64,000 bases of DNA, taken from contig NZ_AQYA01000033.1 in NCBI RefSeq assembly GCF_000376985.1, forward strand, positions 89,372-153,371, given 5' to 3'. The translations under genes and the position numbers were made by a program. This document shows positions 47,837 through 58,415 of the stretch, in pieces. How positions within the stretch are numbered: the first letter of the stretch is position 1; each line of letters opens with the position of its first letter. The notes under the pieces are model-generated. The model did no database searches, was not told the origin of the DNA, and saw only the letters and a program-made list of their open reading frames with translations. Origin of the DNA: Streptococcus henryi DSM 19005 (GTDB taxonomy: Bacteria > Bacillota > Bacilli > Lactobacillales > Streptococcaceae).

Positions 47837-48836
47837 AAATCGGTCTCATCCTTTCTTTTACAGCATCCAATGGCAATTCATTACAGAAAGCCGACAAAAG
47901 CAAACGCATGTTTTTAACTTCGAACTCACGACCTAATAAATATCGAGCTAGGACTAGTGGTCCGTCTGTTTGATATCTTGCCTCTTCCAATAAGTGGAAC
48001 TGCATGAGGTCATAGAGATATTCCAAATCAACTGCACCCGCTCTTCCCTGACTCATTTTTTCTTCAAAATCAGCTAGGGCAAGGGTGAAATGGTCTGGAT
48101 TAATCTGATTAAACCAGCTAATCAAACCACCTTCTTCTTCAAGTGCAATGAATTCATTGGCAGTCATGCTACCTTCATCAGACAAGAGTTGCAACATGAA
48201 ACTCTTTGGTTTGTCTTGTGCAAAGGCACGTTTTACTGTGATGACGTTATAGAAGTCAATCATTAGCATAATAGCTTGATTAAAGACTGGATTGTCAAAA
48301 TCTGTAGCTATTTTTTTCAAGTGTTTGAAATAAGCTAAATCGGCACCAATTTCTAAAACACGGACATCGTGGTAGCCTTCATATTCAGACCAGATGGATT
48401 GGAGCTCTTGGACCATGAATTCTGGGAAGAATTCTGAACTAAGGGCTGAAACCAAATGCTCAAGAGCTCCCAAAGATTGCTCACCAATTGGAATAAGCAG
48501 GTGAGACAAATCTTGCTTAGAAGCGCGAGCTTTTAACAAAGCCTTGATATTATGATAAACGTAACGCAATGAAAACATGGTCACAATAGTCTTGTCTGGT
48601 GCTTCTTCAAAAGCCCACTGGTATTCACTTGCCAACTCTTTCATAAGGATATCATCAATGATGTTAAGATCATCTAAATCCTCAGCTGATAGGTGATAAG
48701 GTGTGGCCTGCAAGAGGAGAGAAAGATTTTCCTTGTCTCCTGCCTGCAAGAGTTTTTGAAATTGGTCTACTGTAACAACACTCGCTTCTTTGACACTAAT
48801 TGTTGTATTAATTTGTGAGAAAAGATTGGTATCCAT
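47826..48836 (-). CDS. ntpC: V-type ATPase subunit C
   Basis: This 336-residue, mostly helical subunit (the d-type funnel) links the rotor shaft to the membrane ring. Family features include a long helical repeat and the C-terminal YLLGREFEVKNMRLLLSAF. It lies 14 bp after E. Confidence 0.93.
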   Translation of the reverse strand: MDTNLFSQINTTISVKEASVVTVDQFQKLLQAGDKENLSLLLQATPYHLSAEDLDDLNIIDDILMKELASEYQWAFEEAPDKTIVTMFSLRYVYHNIKALLKARASKQDLSHLLIPIGEQSLGALEHLVSALSSEFFPEFMVQELQSIWSEYEGYHDVRVLEIGADLAYFKHLKKIATDFDNPVFNQAIMLMIDFYNVITVKRAFAQDKPKSFMLQLLSDEGSMTANEFIALEEEGGLISWFNQINPDHFTLALADFEEKMSQGRAGAVDLEYLYDLMQFHLLEEARYQTDGPLVLARYLLGREFEVKNMRLLLSAFCNELPLDAVKERMRPIYGQ

Positions 48837-48850
48837 TGAGATTCCTCCTC

Positions 48851-49435
48851 TTAATTCTCTTTAAAAATGTCAGCAGCGATACGTGAACTTTCTTCTTTGT
48901 AGATAGAATCAATCAAGTTAGCAAATAAGTAAGTATCATCAACCTTACCATCTGACACAACAAAACCAGCCTCTCTGGCAATAGCTGACGCTTCAAAGGT
49001 CACATTTGGGAAAGCTTGTTTGACTTGTTCAAGATCAGACGATGAAAACTTATTTGCTGTGATGTCACCAAACTGAACGCTGACTGCTTGTCCAGCATAC
49101 TTAGGCAAGATTTTTTGAAGGAAGGCAAGCTCATCAGCTGCGCTCCATGCCGTCATCTTGTCCAAGGCTGCTGCAAACAGCTCTTTTAATATTTTTTGTT
49201 TTGACACCAAGGTTGACTGGCGCTCTTGGTTGCGAATTTGCTGAGCTTCAATTTGAAAACGCTGATTAACAGCCTTGATTTGACTTTGGCGCTCTGCATC
49301 TTTTTCAAATAAAAGATGAGCTTTGCGCGCTTCAAAATCTTTTTCCACTTGAGCTTTAGCTTCCGCTAACTTTGCCTGTCCTTCTTGGTGAGATTGTTCA
49401 ATAATAGATGTTTTTAAGCGATTAACATCACTCAT
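48851..49435 (-). CDS. ntpE: V-type ATPase subunit E
   Basis: This 194-residue stator subunit has a long N-terminal coiled coil (about residues 1-100, rich in Lys, Glu, Gln and Ala) and a C-terminal globular domain that binds the head. It pairs with the G/H-type subunit encoded first in the operon. AGGAGG precedes its ATG. Confidence 0.92.
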   Translation of the reverse strand: MSDVNRLKTSIIEQSHQEGQAKLAEAKAQVEKDFEARKAHLLFEKDAERQSQIKAVNQRFQIEAQQIRNQERQSTLVSKQKILKELFAAALDKMTAWSAADELAFLQKILPKYAGQAVSVQFGDITANKFSSSDLEQVKQAFPNVTFEASAIAREAGFVVSDGKVDDTYLFANLIDSIYKEESSRIAADIFKEN

Positions 49436-49506
49436 AGAATACCTCCTCCATAGATTTGAGATGTAACCTTGGTTAATCTCTCTGTTATTTTATAACTTTT
49501 CGGAGA

Positions 49507-51977
<2,471 letters not shown>

Positions 51978-51988
<11 letters not shown>

Positions 51989-52301
51989 ATTTTTCTACCA
52001 CCCTGTCCACAATTTGCTGAACCAGATCGTCTTTTTTATCAGTCAAGACTGATCTGACGTTGCTGTCATTTTTAGCAATGGTATCAGCTAGTTTTTCTTT
52101 CAAAAGAGCTGTTTCTTTCGTTAAGTCTTCTTCAAGTGCTGCTACCTCAGCTTGAGTTTTCTGGTCACAATCCGTTTTAATGCTATCCAATTGATTCGCT
52201 GATTGTGAGCGTAATCCTTGAATTTGGCTATCATAATCCGCTAAAACTGCTTTAGCTTCATTTTCGATATCCTGCATCGTTTGTAAAATGGAATTTGCCA
52301 C
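51978..52301 (-). CDS. V-type ATPase G/H-type stator subunit, GTG start
   Basis: This 107-residue protein is nearly all alpha helix and coiled coil (NSILQTMQDIENEAKAVLAD at the start). It is the partner of subunit E in the peripheral stalk. The start is the GTG at 52301: an AGGAGG ribosome site lies 7 nt before it. A longer frame from the GTG at 52319 would translate that site into Arg-Gly-Gly. It is the first gene of the operon, behind an extended -10. Confidence 0.82.
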
Positions 52302-52330
52302 CGTGCCACCTCCTCTCACATAATACTTCT

Positions 52331-52339
52331 ATTTTACCA
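52331..52339 (-). promoter_or_regulatory. V-type ATPase operon promoter
   Basis: Minus-strand extended -10 TGgTAAAAT (TAAAAT at 52331-52336), about 30 bp before the first GTG. No clear -35. Confidence 0.55.
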
Positions 52340-52460
52340 AAATTCTGAGCTTTTAGACGATTCAAAACAAAGTTTTTTACTATTTTTTTCCTAGAAAACC
52401 TTGATTTTATCAACTTTCTTCCTATTTAATTAAAGGATATTTTTAGGCTCAATTACCAAG

Positions 52461-52491
52461 AAAAAACTATCATGTTTTGAACACGATAGTT
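52461..52491 (-). terminator. Terminator after glucokinase
   Basis: Twelve-bp stem AACTATCGTGTT / AACATGATAGTT (one G-T pair), loop CAA, then TTTT on the minus strand. Confidence 0.85.
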
Positions 52492-52500
52492 CATTATCTT

Positions 52501-53469
52501 TTATCCCAAACTTAATTTTACCAATTGAGCTGCCCCAATAACACCAGCATCATTACCTAACTCTGCCAAAACAATTTGACAGGTTTGGCGGATTTGTGGG
52601 AAGGTATAATCATAAGCCTGCTCTGCTATTTTTGCGCGTAAAAATTCACCAGCTGCTGAGACCCCGCCACCAATAACGATATGGCTTGGACTAAGGGTAT
52701 TGGCAATATGAGAAACTGCTAGGCCAAGGTAGTGAACAAACTTATCAACAATCAAGTTTGCATAAACATCACCCTCTTTGGCAGCATCAAAAATATCTTT
52801 AGAGGTCACTTCATCGCCATTATCAATAGCTTCCTTGATGGCTGAGTCACCTTCATAGTCAGTTGAAAACTTATGGGCCAAATTCACGATACCAGTTGCT
52901 GAAGCTACAGCTTCCAAACAGCCTTTCTTGCCACAAGTACAGGCAAATCCATATTCGGTATCTACCGTCAGATGACCGATTTCACCAGCTGCACCGTCTT
53001 GACCAGTAACTAGCTGTCCATTAGCCACGATACCACCGCCGACACCAGTCCCCAAGGTGAACACAACCACATCAGAATTGCCTTGACCAGCACCTTTCCA
53101 TTGTTCACCAAGAGCTGCCACATTGGCGTCATTTCCGATGAAAAATGGCAGAGCAAAAGCTTCTTTAAAAGATTTACCAATCTCTTGAAGCTCAGACCAA
53201 CCAAGATTGTAGGCTCCAATAACGGTAGCAGCTGTGCCATCCACTTTACCAGGGGACCCCATACCAATACCAACAAAATCTGCAGGAGTTAGTTGGAACA
53301 AGTCCAATTTTTCTTGAATTGAAGCGATAATATCAGGTACGACATGTTGACCATTATCTAGAATATTTGTTGGAATAGACCATTTTTCAAGAATGTCTCC
53401 CTCTTGAGAAATAATTGCTAGTTTAACACTAGTCCCACCAAGGTCGATACCAATAATTTTTTGAGTCAT
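52501..53469 (-). CDS. glk: ROK-family glucokinase
   Basis: This is a 322-residue cytoplasmic kinase that makes glucose 6-phosphate. I use the ATG at 53469 (MTQKIIGIDLGGTSVK), with AAAGGA upstream; a longer frame opens with TTG. It has the ATP motif DLGGTSVK, the sugar-binding GNDANVAALGE, and the full zinc motif CTCGKKGCLEAVAS, unlike the other ROK protein in this window. Glucose released by phosphorylases, phospho-glucosidases or deglycosylation upstream would pass through it. A terminator separates it from the oxidoreductase operon, so it has its own promoter or uses readthrough. Confidence 0.94.
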   Translation of the reverse strand: MTQKIIGIDLGGTSVKLAIISQEGDILEKWSIPTNILDNGQHVVPDIIASIQEKLDLFQLTPADFVGIGMGSPGKVDGTAATVIGAYNLGWSELQEIGKSFKEAFALPFFIGNDANVAALGEQWKGAGQGNSDVVVFTLGTGVGGGIVANGQLVTGQDGAAGEIGHLTVDTEYGFACTCGKKGCLEAVASATGIVNLAHKFSTDYEGDSAIKEAIDNGDEVTSKDIFDAAKEGDVYANLIVDKFVHYLGLAVSHIANTLSPSHIVIGGGVSAAGEFLRAKIAEQAYDYTFPQIRQTCQIVLAELGNDAGVIGAAQLVKLSLG

Positions 53470-53503
53470 CATTTTTCCTTTCACAACTTTAGACTTTACT
53501 AGA

Positions 53504-53534
53504 AAATCCTGCAAGGAGATTGATTGCAGGATTT
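53504..53534 (-). terminator. Terminator after the DUF6379 gene
   Basis: Perfect 10-bp stem AAATCCTGCA / TGCAGGATTT (53504-53513 with 53525-53534), then TTTTCTAG on the minus strand. Confidence 0.75.
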
Positions 53535-53549
53535 CTTTTTAACAACGAA

Positions 53550-53942
53550 CTAAGCAATAGTAACTTTACGTGAGTTTACCCCGTGGATTGGGATTGGAAT
53601 ATAGGCCGTACGTGTTTCAACTGTCAATTCAACATCGTGTTCGCCTTTTGACAAACCACCTTCTTGAGCAACACGAATTTTCAATGGAACATCATATTCC
53701 CATTTGTATGTTGTCACGGTTGTCATTTCATCCAAGGTAAACCAATCTTTACCTTCTGCACTACAAGTGATGGCTTCGCGTGGAACTTCAACGCCATCAA
53801 CTTTAACAGCAATTTCATTTACCATTGACAATGGAATGGCACGGTAATAAGTGATGTAGGTTTCAAGCTCAAATCCAACTACTTTACCATCAACTACTGT
53901 GTTTTTGCATGAATCTTTTTTAAAGACGTTATTATCAAACAT
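53550..53942 (-). CDS. DUF6379 protein, C-glycoside deglycosidase small-subunit-like
   Basis: This is a 130-residue beta-rich protein. It begins MFDNNVFKKDSCKNTVVDGK and carries the family stretch FELETYITYYRAIPLSMV and ends YIPIPIHGVNSRKV. DUF6379 proteins are the small subunits of enzymes that break the C-C bond between sugar and aglycone after the sugar is oxidised at C3 (DfgB, CarC, DgpB/C systems). The gene lies 12 bp after a TIM-barrel gene of the matching large-subunit type. This pairing, plus two oxidoreductases, supports the role; no activity is proven here. Confidence 0.75.
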   Translation of the reverse strand: MFDNNVFKKDSCKNTVVDGKVVGFELETYITYYRAIPLSMVNEIAVKVDGVEVPREAITCSAEGKDWFTLDEMTTVTTYKWEYDVPLKIRVAQEGGLSKGEHDVELTVETRTAYIPIPIHGVNSRKVTIA

Positions 53943-53954
53943 GTTTTCTTCCTC

Positions 53955-54959
53955 CTATCCTTCAATCTCTGCAATGGCTTCACGCAAGAGTTTTTGGTGA
54001 GCAGCAACTTGTTCTTTTTCAACCATTGGGTTTCCAGGAAGAATCCAGCGATTGCCTTCATATTCAGTTGCTACATAGCCATCATAACCTTTGTCATGGA
54101 GGTATTGGAGAATTTTCTTGTAATCAATAGAGTATTCGATGCCTTCCTCAGTCATTTCCCACAGTTTGAAGTGGAAATGTTTGATATAAGGCATAACATC
54201 ATCTAAAACTGTCAATGGCGTATTTTCATAACCATCAGCCAACATGATAAATGGCATGTCTTTTGGCTCAGCCATAGCAGCCAATTCAGGTTGCATATTG
54301 TGGTTTTCATCAAAAGCGTGAGTTCCATCAAGACCTTTATCAAAGAAAGCATTGAAATAGTCGATAACGTCAGGATTTACACCAAGAACCTGTTTGTTAA
54401 ACTCACAGAAGACACGTGGAATGCGGTCACAGAAGATACCAGTATCCACAACCAAACCACAGTATGGTGAGTTAACACGTTTCATCTCTTTAATGAACTC
54501 AGCTGTTTCTGGTTCATTAAAGCTCATACCAGCGTGAATTTCAAGTGCGATAGTTACATCGTATTTTTCAGCATACGGCAAGAGTGGTTCAATAACAAAG
54601 GCTGGGACCATTGATACCAAGCGAATCAATTTGAAACCAAGACGGTTGGCCAATTTGATTTCTTCAATCAAGAGGTCAACACATTCTTTTTGTGTCAATT
54701 CACGGTTGTTATAAAGGTTTGTGTTCAAGAAAACATCGGCACAAACAGGTTTAGATTTTGTTTTTGCCATGATACGATCCCACTCAGCCAATGTTTCTTC
54801 TGTTGGGTTTGGAGTGCCATGTAACATTTGGTCTGGAAGAATTTCAAATCCAGGAACCTCATTTTCATCTAGGAAAGCCATGATGTCTTCAAGTGACATA
54901 CGACCATTCATGAATTCATCTTGCAAGCTATACAAGCTCACAGCATTTTTAATTGCCAT
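53955..54959 (-). CDS. TIM-barrel protein, C-glycoside deglycosidase large-subunit-like
   Basis: This is a 334-residue sugar-phosphate isomerase/epimerase-like (AP endonuclease 2) barrel. Likely metal ligands are E in IALEIHAG, D in GLVVDTGIF, H in KHFHFKLWEM and E in ATEYEGNRW. The YEGNRW end and the length match large subunits of C-C cleaving deglycosidases. With the DUF6379 protein next to it this could form the alpha-beta complex that acts on 3-keto-C-glucosides with Mn2+. It could instead be an isomerase for keto sugars. Confidence 0.72.
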   Translation of the reverse strand: MAIKNAVSLYSLQDEFMNGRMSLEDIMAFLDENEVPGFEILPDQMLHGTPNPTEETLAEWDRIMAKTKSKPVCADVFLNTNLYNNRELTQKECVDLLIEEIKLANRLGFKLIRLVSMVPAFVIEPLLPYAEKYDVTIALEIHAGMSFNEPETAEFIKEMKRVNSPYCGLVVDTGIFCDRIPRVFCEFNKQVLGVNPDVIDYFNAFFDKGLDGTHAFDENHNMQPELAAMAEPKDMPFIMLADGYENTPLTVLDDVMPYIKHFHFKLWEMTEEGIEYSIDYKKILQYLHDKGYDGYVATEYEGNRWILPGNPMVEKEQVAAHQKLLREAIAEIEG

Positions 54960-54978
54960 CTTATTTCCTCTTTTTCTA

Positions 54979-55893
54979 TTAAATCACATAATTGCGAAGG
55001 TAACGGGCACTGAGAGTGATTGAGTTTTTAACATCACGGTCAGTTTTTTCAAAAGCTTTATCTTCAACTTCGATACAAGTATAGCCATCAAAGCCAATAT
55101 CAGTAAGGGCTGATACGTATTTACCCCAATCGACATCACCAAGTCCTGGAAGTTTTGGACTCATGTATTGAAGCGGTGTTGCCATAACTCCTACATCTTT
55201 GAGTTTGTCTTGGTAAACTTTGATGTCTTTGTAATGAACGTGGAAGATTTTATCTTTGAATTCATAAAGTGGTGCAATATAGTCAATATGTTGCCATACA
55301 AAGTGTGATGGGTCATAGTTAATTCCCAAGTTATCGTATGGAAGGACTTCGAAGACTTGACGCCAGATAGCTGGTGTTGTGAAAAGGTTTTGTCCGCCTG
55401 GCCACTCATCTTCTGTGAAGAGCATTGGACAGTTTTCAATGGCGATTTTAACACTCTTGTCTGCCGCATATTCAAGAATGGCTGGCCAAACTTTTTTAAC
55501 TTCAGCTAAGTTTTCTGAAACAGATTTACTTGGCATACGGCCGATGAAAGTTGTCACCATGTTGACACCCAAGATTGCTGAGCCATCAATAACTTTATAA
55601 AGATGATCAATGACTTCTTGACGTTTTTCCAAATCTTCATCAAGTGGATTTGGATAGTAAGCTAAAGATGAGATTTCAACACCTTTAGAATTTGCATAAG
55701 CGTTGAGCTCTGCTGCTTTTTCCGCTGTCAAATTAGCAACATCGATGTGAGAGACACCTGCATAACGGCGAGCAGCTTTTCCTTGTGGCCAGCAAGCCAC
55801 TTCAACACAGTCAAGACCATTTCCTGCAACAACATCAATCAATTCTTCAAATGTGGCATTGTCCAAAATGGCTGATACAAGACCTAATTTCAT
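54979..55893 (-). CDS. Sugar phosphate isomerase/epimerase-like TIM barrel
   Basis: This is a 304-residue barrel of the same broad family (IolE/xylose isomerase-like). Putative metal ligands are in IAIENCPM, NYDPSHFVWQ, HVHYKD and CIEVEDKAF. CPMLFTEDEWPGGQN is typical of a group adjacent to Gfo/Idh/MocA genes in sugar catabolic operons. It may isomerise or cleave the oxidised sugar, for instance a 3-keto sugar. It lies 19 bp upstream of the large-subunit-like gene. Confidence 0.75.
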   Translation of the reverse strand: MKLGLVSAILDNATFEELIDVVAGNGLDCVEVACWPQGKAARRYAGVSHIDVANLTAEKAAELNAYANSKGVEISSLAYYPNPLDEDLEKRQEVIDHLYKVIDGSAILGVNMVTTFIGRMPSKSVSENLAEVKKVWPAILEYAADKSVKIAIENCPMLFTEDEWPGGQNLFTTPAIWRQVFEVLPYDNLGINYDPSHFVWQHIDYIAPLYEFKDKIFHVHYKDIKVYQDKLKDVGVMATPLQYMSPKLPGLGDVDWGKYVSALTDIGFDGYTCIEVEDKAFEKTDRDVKNSITLSARYLRNYVI

Positions 55894-56017
55894 TGTAAAT
55901 TACCTAGAACCAGCTACCTGCATCCTCCATGGATATGCGCTTTGCGATTCTATTCCTTTCATACTTTCTATATAAAGGGAGCCCGCTCATAAGCGAGCTC
56001 CCACTCTGTCGTCAATT

Positions 56018-57088
56018 TTATTCAAAAGATACGCTGCGGTGCTCTGCTGCAGAGACACGTATAGCATCCATGAGTTTCATCAAACGATGAATTTCTTCAG
56101 GTTTAACAATTAATTCACCTTTGCCTGTGACATAATCATAATAACGATCGAAGTAATCACGGTGACTGACATTCACTTCTGGAAGAGCTTCTGTCACGAT
56201 ACGACCTTCTGGTGCTGGACCGAATGAACGTGTTGGACCAGCAGCTGTCATTGTGATTTGACCTGGAACATTGCGAAGAAAATCTGTTGTACGAGTGATT
56301 TCACCCTGTGGGTGGAAACCATCAATCTTAGCACTTCCCTCATTACCACCAAGGAACCAATGACGTTCGAACCAGCCATCTTCATTACTTAGGAAATACG
56401 TTCCAAGCTCAACTTGACCGGTAACACCATTCTCAAACTGCAATTGAATATTGAAGTAATCATCAACATCAGTATTGATAACATTTTTGACAGTGGCGTA
56501 GACTGCAACTAGCTTGCTGTCAACCATGTAAAGCATTTGGTCAAGAAGATGAATCCCCCAGTCGTAGAGCATTCCGCCACCGAATTCTGGGTAAACATGC
56601 CAGTCATGCATATTACCGTTGAAACCGTAGAGGCTATTTTGGATAGTGTAGGTTTTTCCTAAAGTACCACTTTGGTAAACTTCTTTAGCAATGTTGTAAT
56701 CCTTATCCCAACGACGTTGATGGTGGATAGTGAAGCGAACACCTGCTTCTTCTGTTACTCTTTGCATTTCTTCAAACTCAGTAGCATTCATCGCAGCTGG
56801 TTTTTCACAGATAACATCTTTACCTGCTGCAACAACTTTCTTAACCATTTCCAAGTGGAGGTGGTTAGGAACCGCAATAATCACAGTATCGATGCGGTCA
56901 TCTTTAAGCAATTCATCTGCTTTAAGATAGGTATCGTAACCTTGAGCAGCATTTTCCAATTGCAATTTATTAGCGTCACAAACTGCAATCAATTCTGCGT
57001 AATCTAAATCATCAGTAATCATTTTGGCATGAGTTTGACCCATAAAACCAAATCCGATAATTCCAAAATGTAATTTCTTTTCTGTCAT
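56018..57088 (-). CDS. Gfo/Idh/MocA family oxidoreductase
   Basis: This 356-residue NAD(P)-dependent dehydrogenase has an N-terminal Rossmann fold (FGIIGFGFMGQTHAKM, then AVCD) and the EKPAA motif of the family. The substrate lysine is in CEKP and a histidine is in DWGIHLLDQM. Members oxidise a sugar hydroxyl, often C3 of a glucoside, as in the first step of C-glycoside breakdown (DgpA). Second in the operon, 51 bp after a paralog. A short intergenic hairpin (GGGAGCCCGC / GCGAGCTCCC) lies past its stop. Confidence 0.85.
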   Translation of the reverse strand: MTEKKLHFGIIGFGFMGQTHAKMITDDLDYAELIAVCDANKLQLENAAQGYDTYLKADELLKDDRIDTVIIAVPNHLHLEMVKKVVAAGKDVICEKPAAMNATEFEEMQRVTEEAGVRFTIHHQRRWDKDYNIAKEVYQSGTLGKTYTIQNSLYGFNGNMHDWHVYPEFGGGMLYDWGIHLLDQMLYMVDSKLVAVYATVKNVINTDVDDYFNIQLQFENGVTGQVELGTYFLSNEDGWFERHWFLGGNEGSAKIDGFHPQGEITRTTDFLRNVPGQITMTAAGPTRSFGPAPEGRIVTEALPEVNVSHRDYFDRYYDYVTGKGELIVKPEEIHRLMKLMDAIRVSAAEHRSVSFE

Positions 57089-57139
57089 GTTTTCTACCTC
57101 ATGCCAATATCATACTTAGTTACATGTTTTAGTTATCTA

Positions 57140-58240
57140 TTAGTCTTCAAAGACTACAACTTGACCAGTTTCAGCTGATTTGTAGATAGCTTCAAGGATA
57201 CGAGTAACTACGATAGCTTGTTCTGGTTTAACCATTGGTTCTTTATCGTTGATGATAGCATCAATCCATTGTTGTGCTTCTGCATCACGTTGCTCAAGGC
57301 TTGCACCTGCAAATCCAAAGACACCACCAGCTTCAGAAGGTTTTGTTTCTTCCAATTGACCATGGGCAGCCTTGTTAAAGACAACATATCCTTGGTCCAT
57401 GAAAGCTGCACCAAACATTTCAGCTCCGCCTTTGTCACCACAAAGTGTAACTTGTGCTTCTTTAGGGTTAATCATGTTAAGGGCCCATGCTGCTTCAAGG
57501 AAGATTGTTGCACCATTTTTCATTTTAATCAAACCGAAGGCTGAATCTTCAGTTTCAAATGTTTCTGGATCCCATGGTCCGAACATGTTACCCATTGGGT
57601 TATCTTTGAGTTTTTGGTAAGTTGAACCAAGAACCATTGCTGGTTCATAGTTATCCATATACCAAAGTGTCAAGTCAAGAGCGTGTGTACCGATATCAAT
57701 AAGTGGTCCGCCACCCTGTTTTGATTTATCTGGGAATACACCCCAAGTTGGAACACCTTTACGGCGAATTGCGTGTGCTTTAGCGAAGTAGATATCACCA
57801 AGTTCACCTGCTTCACAAGCGTCTTTGGTTGCCAATGAATCTGCACGGAAACGGTTTTGGTAACCGATAGTCAATTTTTTACCAGTGCGTTTTGCTGCAT
57901 CTAGCATAGCTTTAGCTTCTTCATAGTTGATAGCCATTGGTTTTTCACACATAACGTGTTTGCCACCTTCAAGTGAGGCAACTGTAATTTCTGAGTGGGA
58001 TACGTTTGGTGTCAAAACATGGATAACATCAATGTCAGGGAGGTTAGCGATGTCTCGGTAGTCTGTTGTTACAAGAGCTCCTTCTGCACCGTATTCTGCT
58101 GCTGCTTTAGCAGCACGTTCTTCAATAACGTCACAGAAAGCGACGATTTCAAGTTTGTCTGATAGTTTAGCAAGAGCTGGGAAATGTTTGCTGTTAGCAA
58201 TTCCACCACATCCGATGATACCGAATTTAAGTTTAGTCAT
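57140..58240 (-). CDS. Gfo/Idh/MocA family oxidoreductase
   Basis: This is a 366-residue paralog that opens FGIIGCGGIANSKHFPAL with CEKPM and DIGTHALDLTLW. It is the first gene of the operon, with a GGAGG ribosome site. Two dehydrogenases in one operon may oxidise the glycoside and later reduce the released keto sugar, or act on different substrates. The -10 is overlaid by a cre site. Confidence 0.86.
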   Translation of the reverse strand: MTKLKFGIIGCGGIANSKHFPALAKLSDKLEIVAFCDVIEERAAKAAAEYGAEGALVTTDYRDIANLPDIDVIHVLTPNVSHSEITVASLEGGKHVMCEKPMAINYEEAKAMLDAAKRTGKKLTIGYQNRFRADSLATKDACEAGELGDIYFAKAHAIRRKGVPTWGVFPDKSKQGGGPLIDIGTHALDLTLWYMDNYEPAMVLGSTYQKLKDNPMGNMFGPWDPETFETEDSAFGLIKMKNGATIFLEAAWALNMINPKEAQVTLCGDKGGAEMFGAAFMDQGYVVFNKAAHGQLEETKPSEAGGVFGFAGASLEQRDAEAQQWIDAIINDKEPMVKPEQAIVVTRILEAIYKSAETGQVVVFED

Positions 58241-58263
58241 GAGATGACCTCCGTTTTTTGTTT

Positions 58264-58289
58264 TGTTATCGTTTACATTTATTATTATA
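58264..58289 (-). promoter_or_regulatory. Promoter with a perfect cre site
   Basis: Minus-strand -10 TATAAT (58284-58289) followed by TGTAAACGATAACA (58264-58277), a 14 of 14 match to the cre consensus placed at the transcription start. A TGAC-TT-GTCA dyad lies in the -35 region. CcpA should shut the operon in the presence of a preferred sugar. Confidence 0.82.
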
Positions 58290-58375
58290 GACCTTAGCTA
58301 AGAAAATGACTTGTCACTTTTAACTTGTCTACTCCATCATTTTTACAGACTTTTAAAAAAATAAAAAAGTCAAAA

Positions 58376-58408
58376 TAAAAAAGTACCAACTTATTTGATA
58401 CTTTTTTA
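58376..58408 (-). terminator. Terminator after the AraC-GH39 gene
   Basis: AAAAAAGTA pairs with TACTTTTTT, with an inner CAA/TTG pair, giving T tracts on both strands. It separates the regulator from the oxidoreductase promoter. Confidence 0.75.
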
Positions 58409-58415
58409 TTATTCA

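Noticed and set aside
53470..53514. Longer glucokinase frame from TTG
   Set aside because: It overlaps the terminator of the upstream operon; the ATG at 53469 matches the family start.
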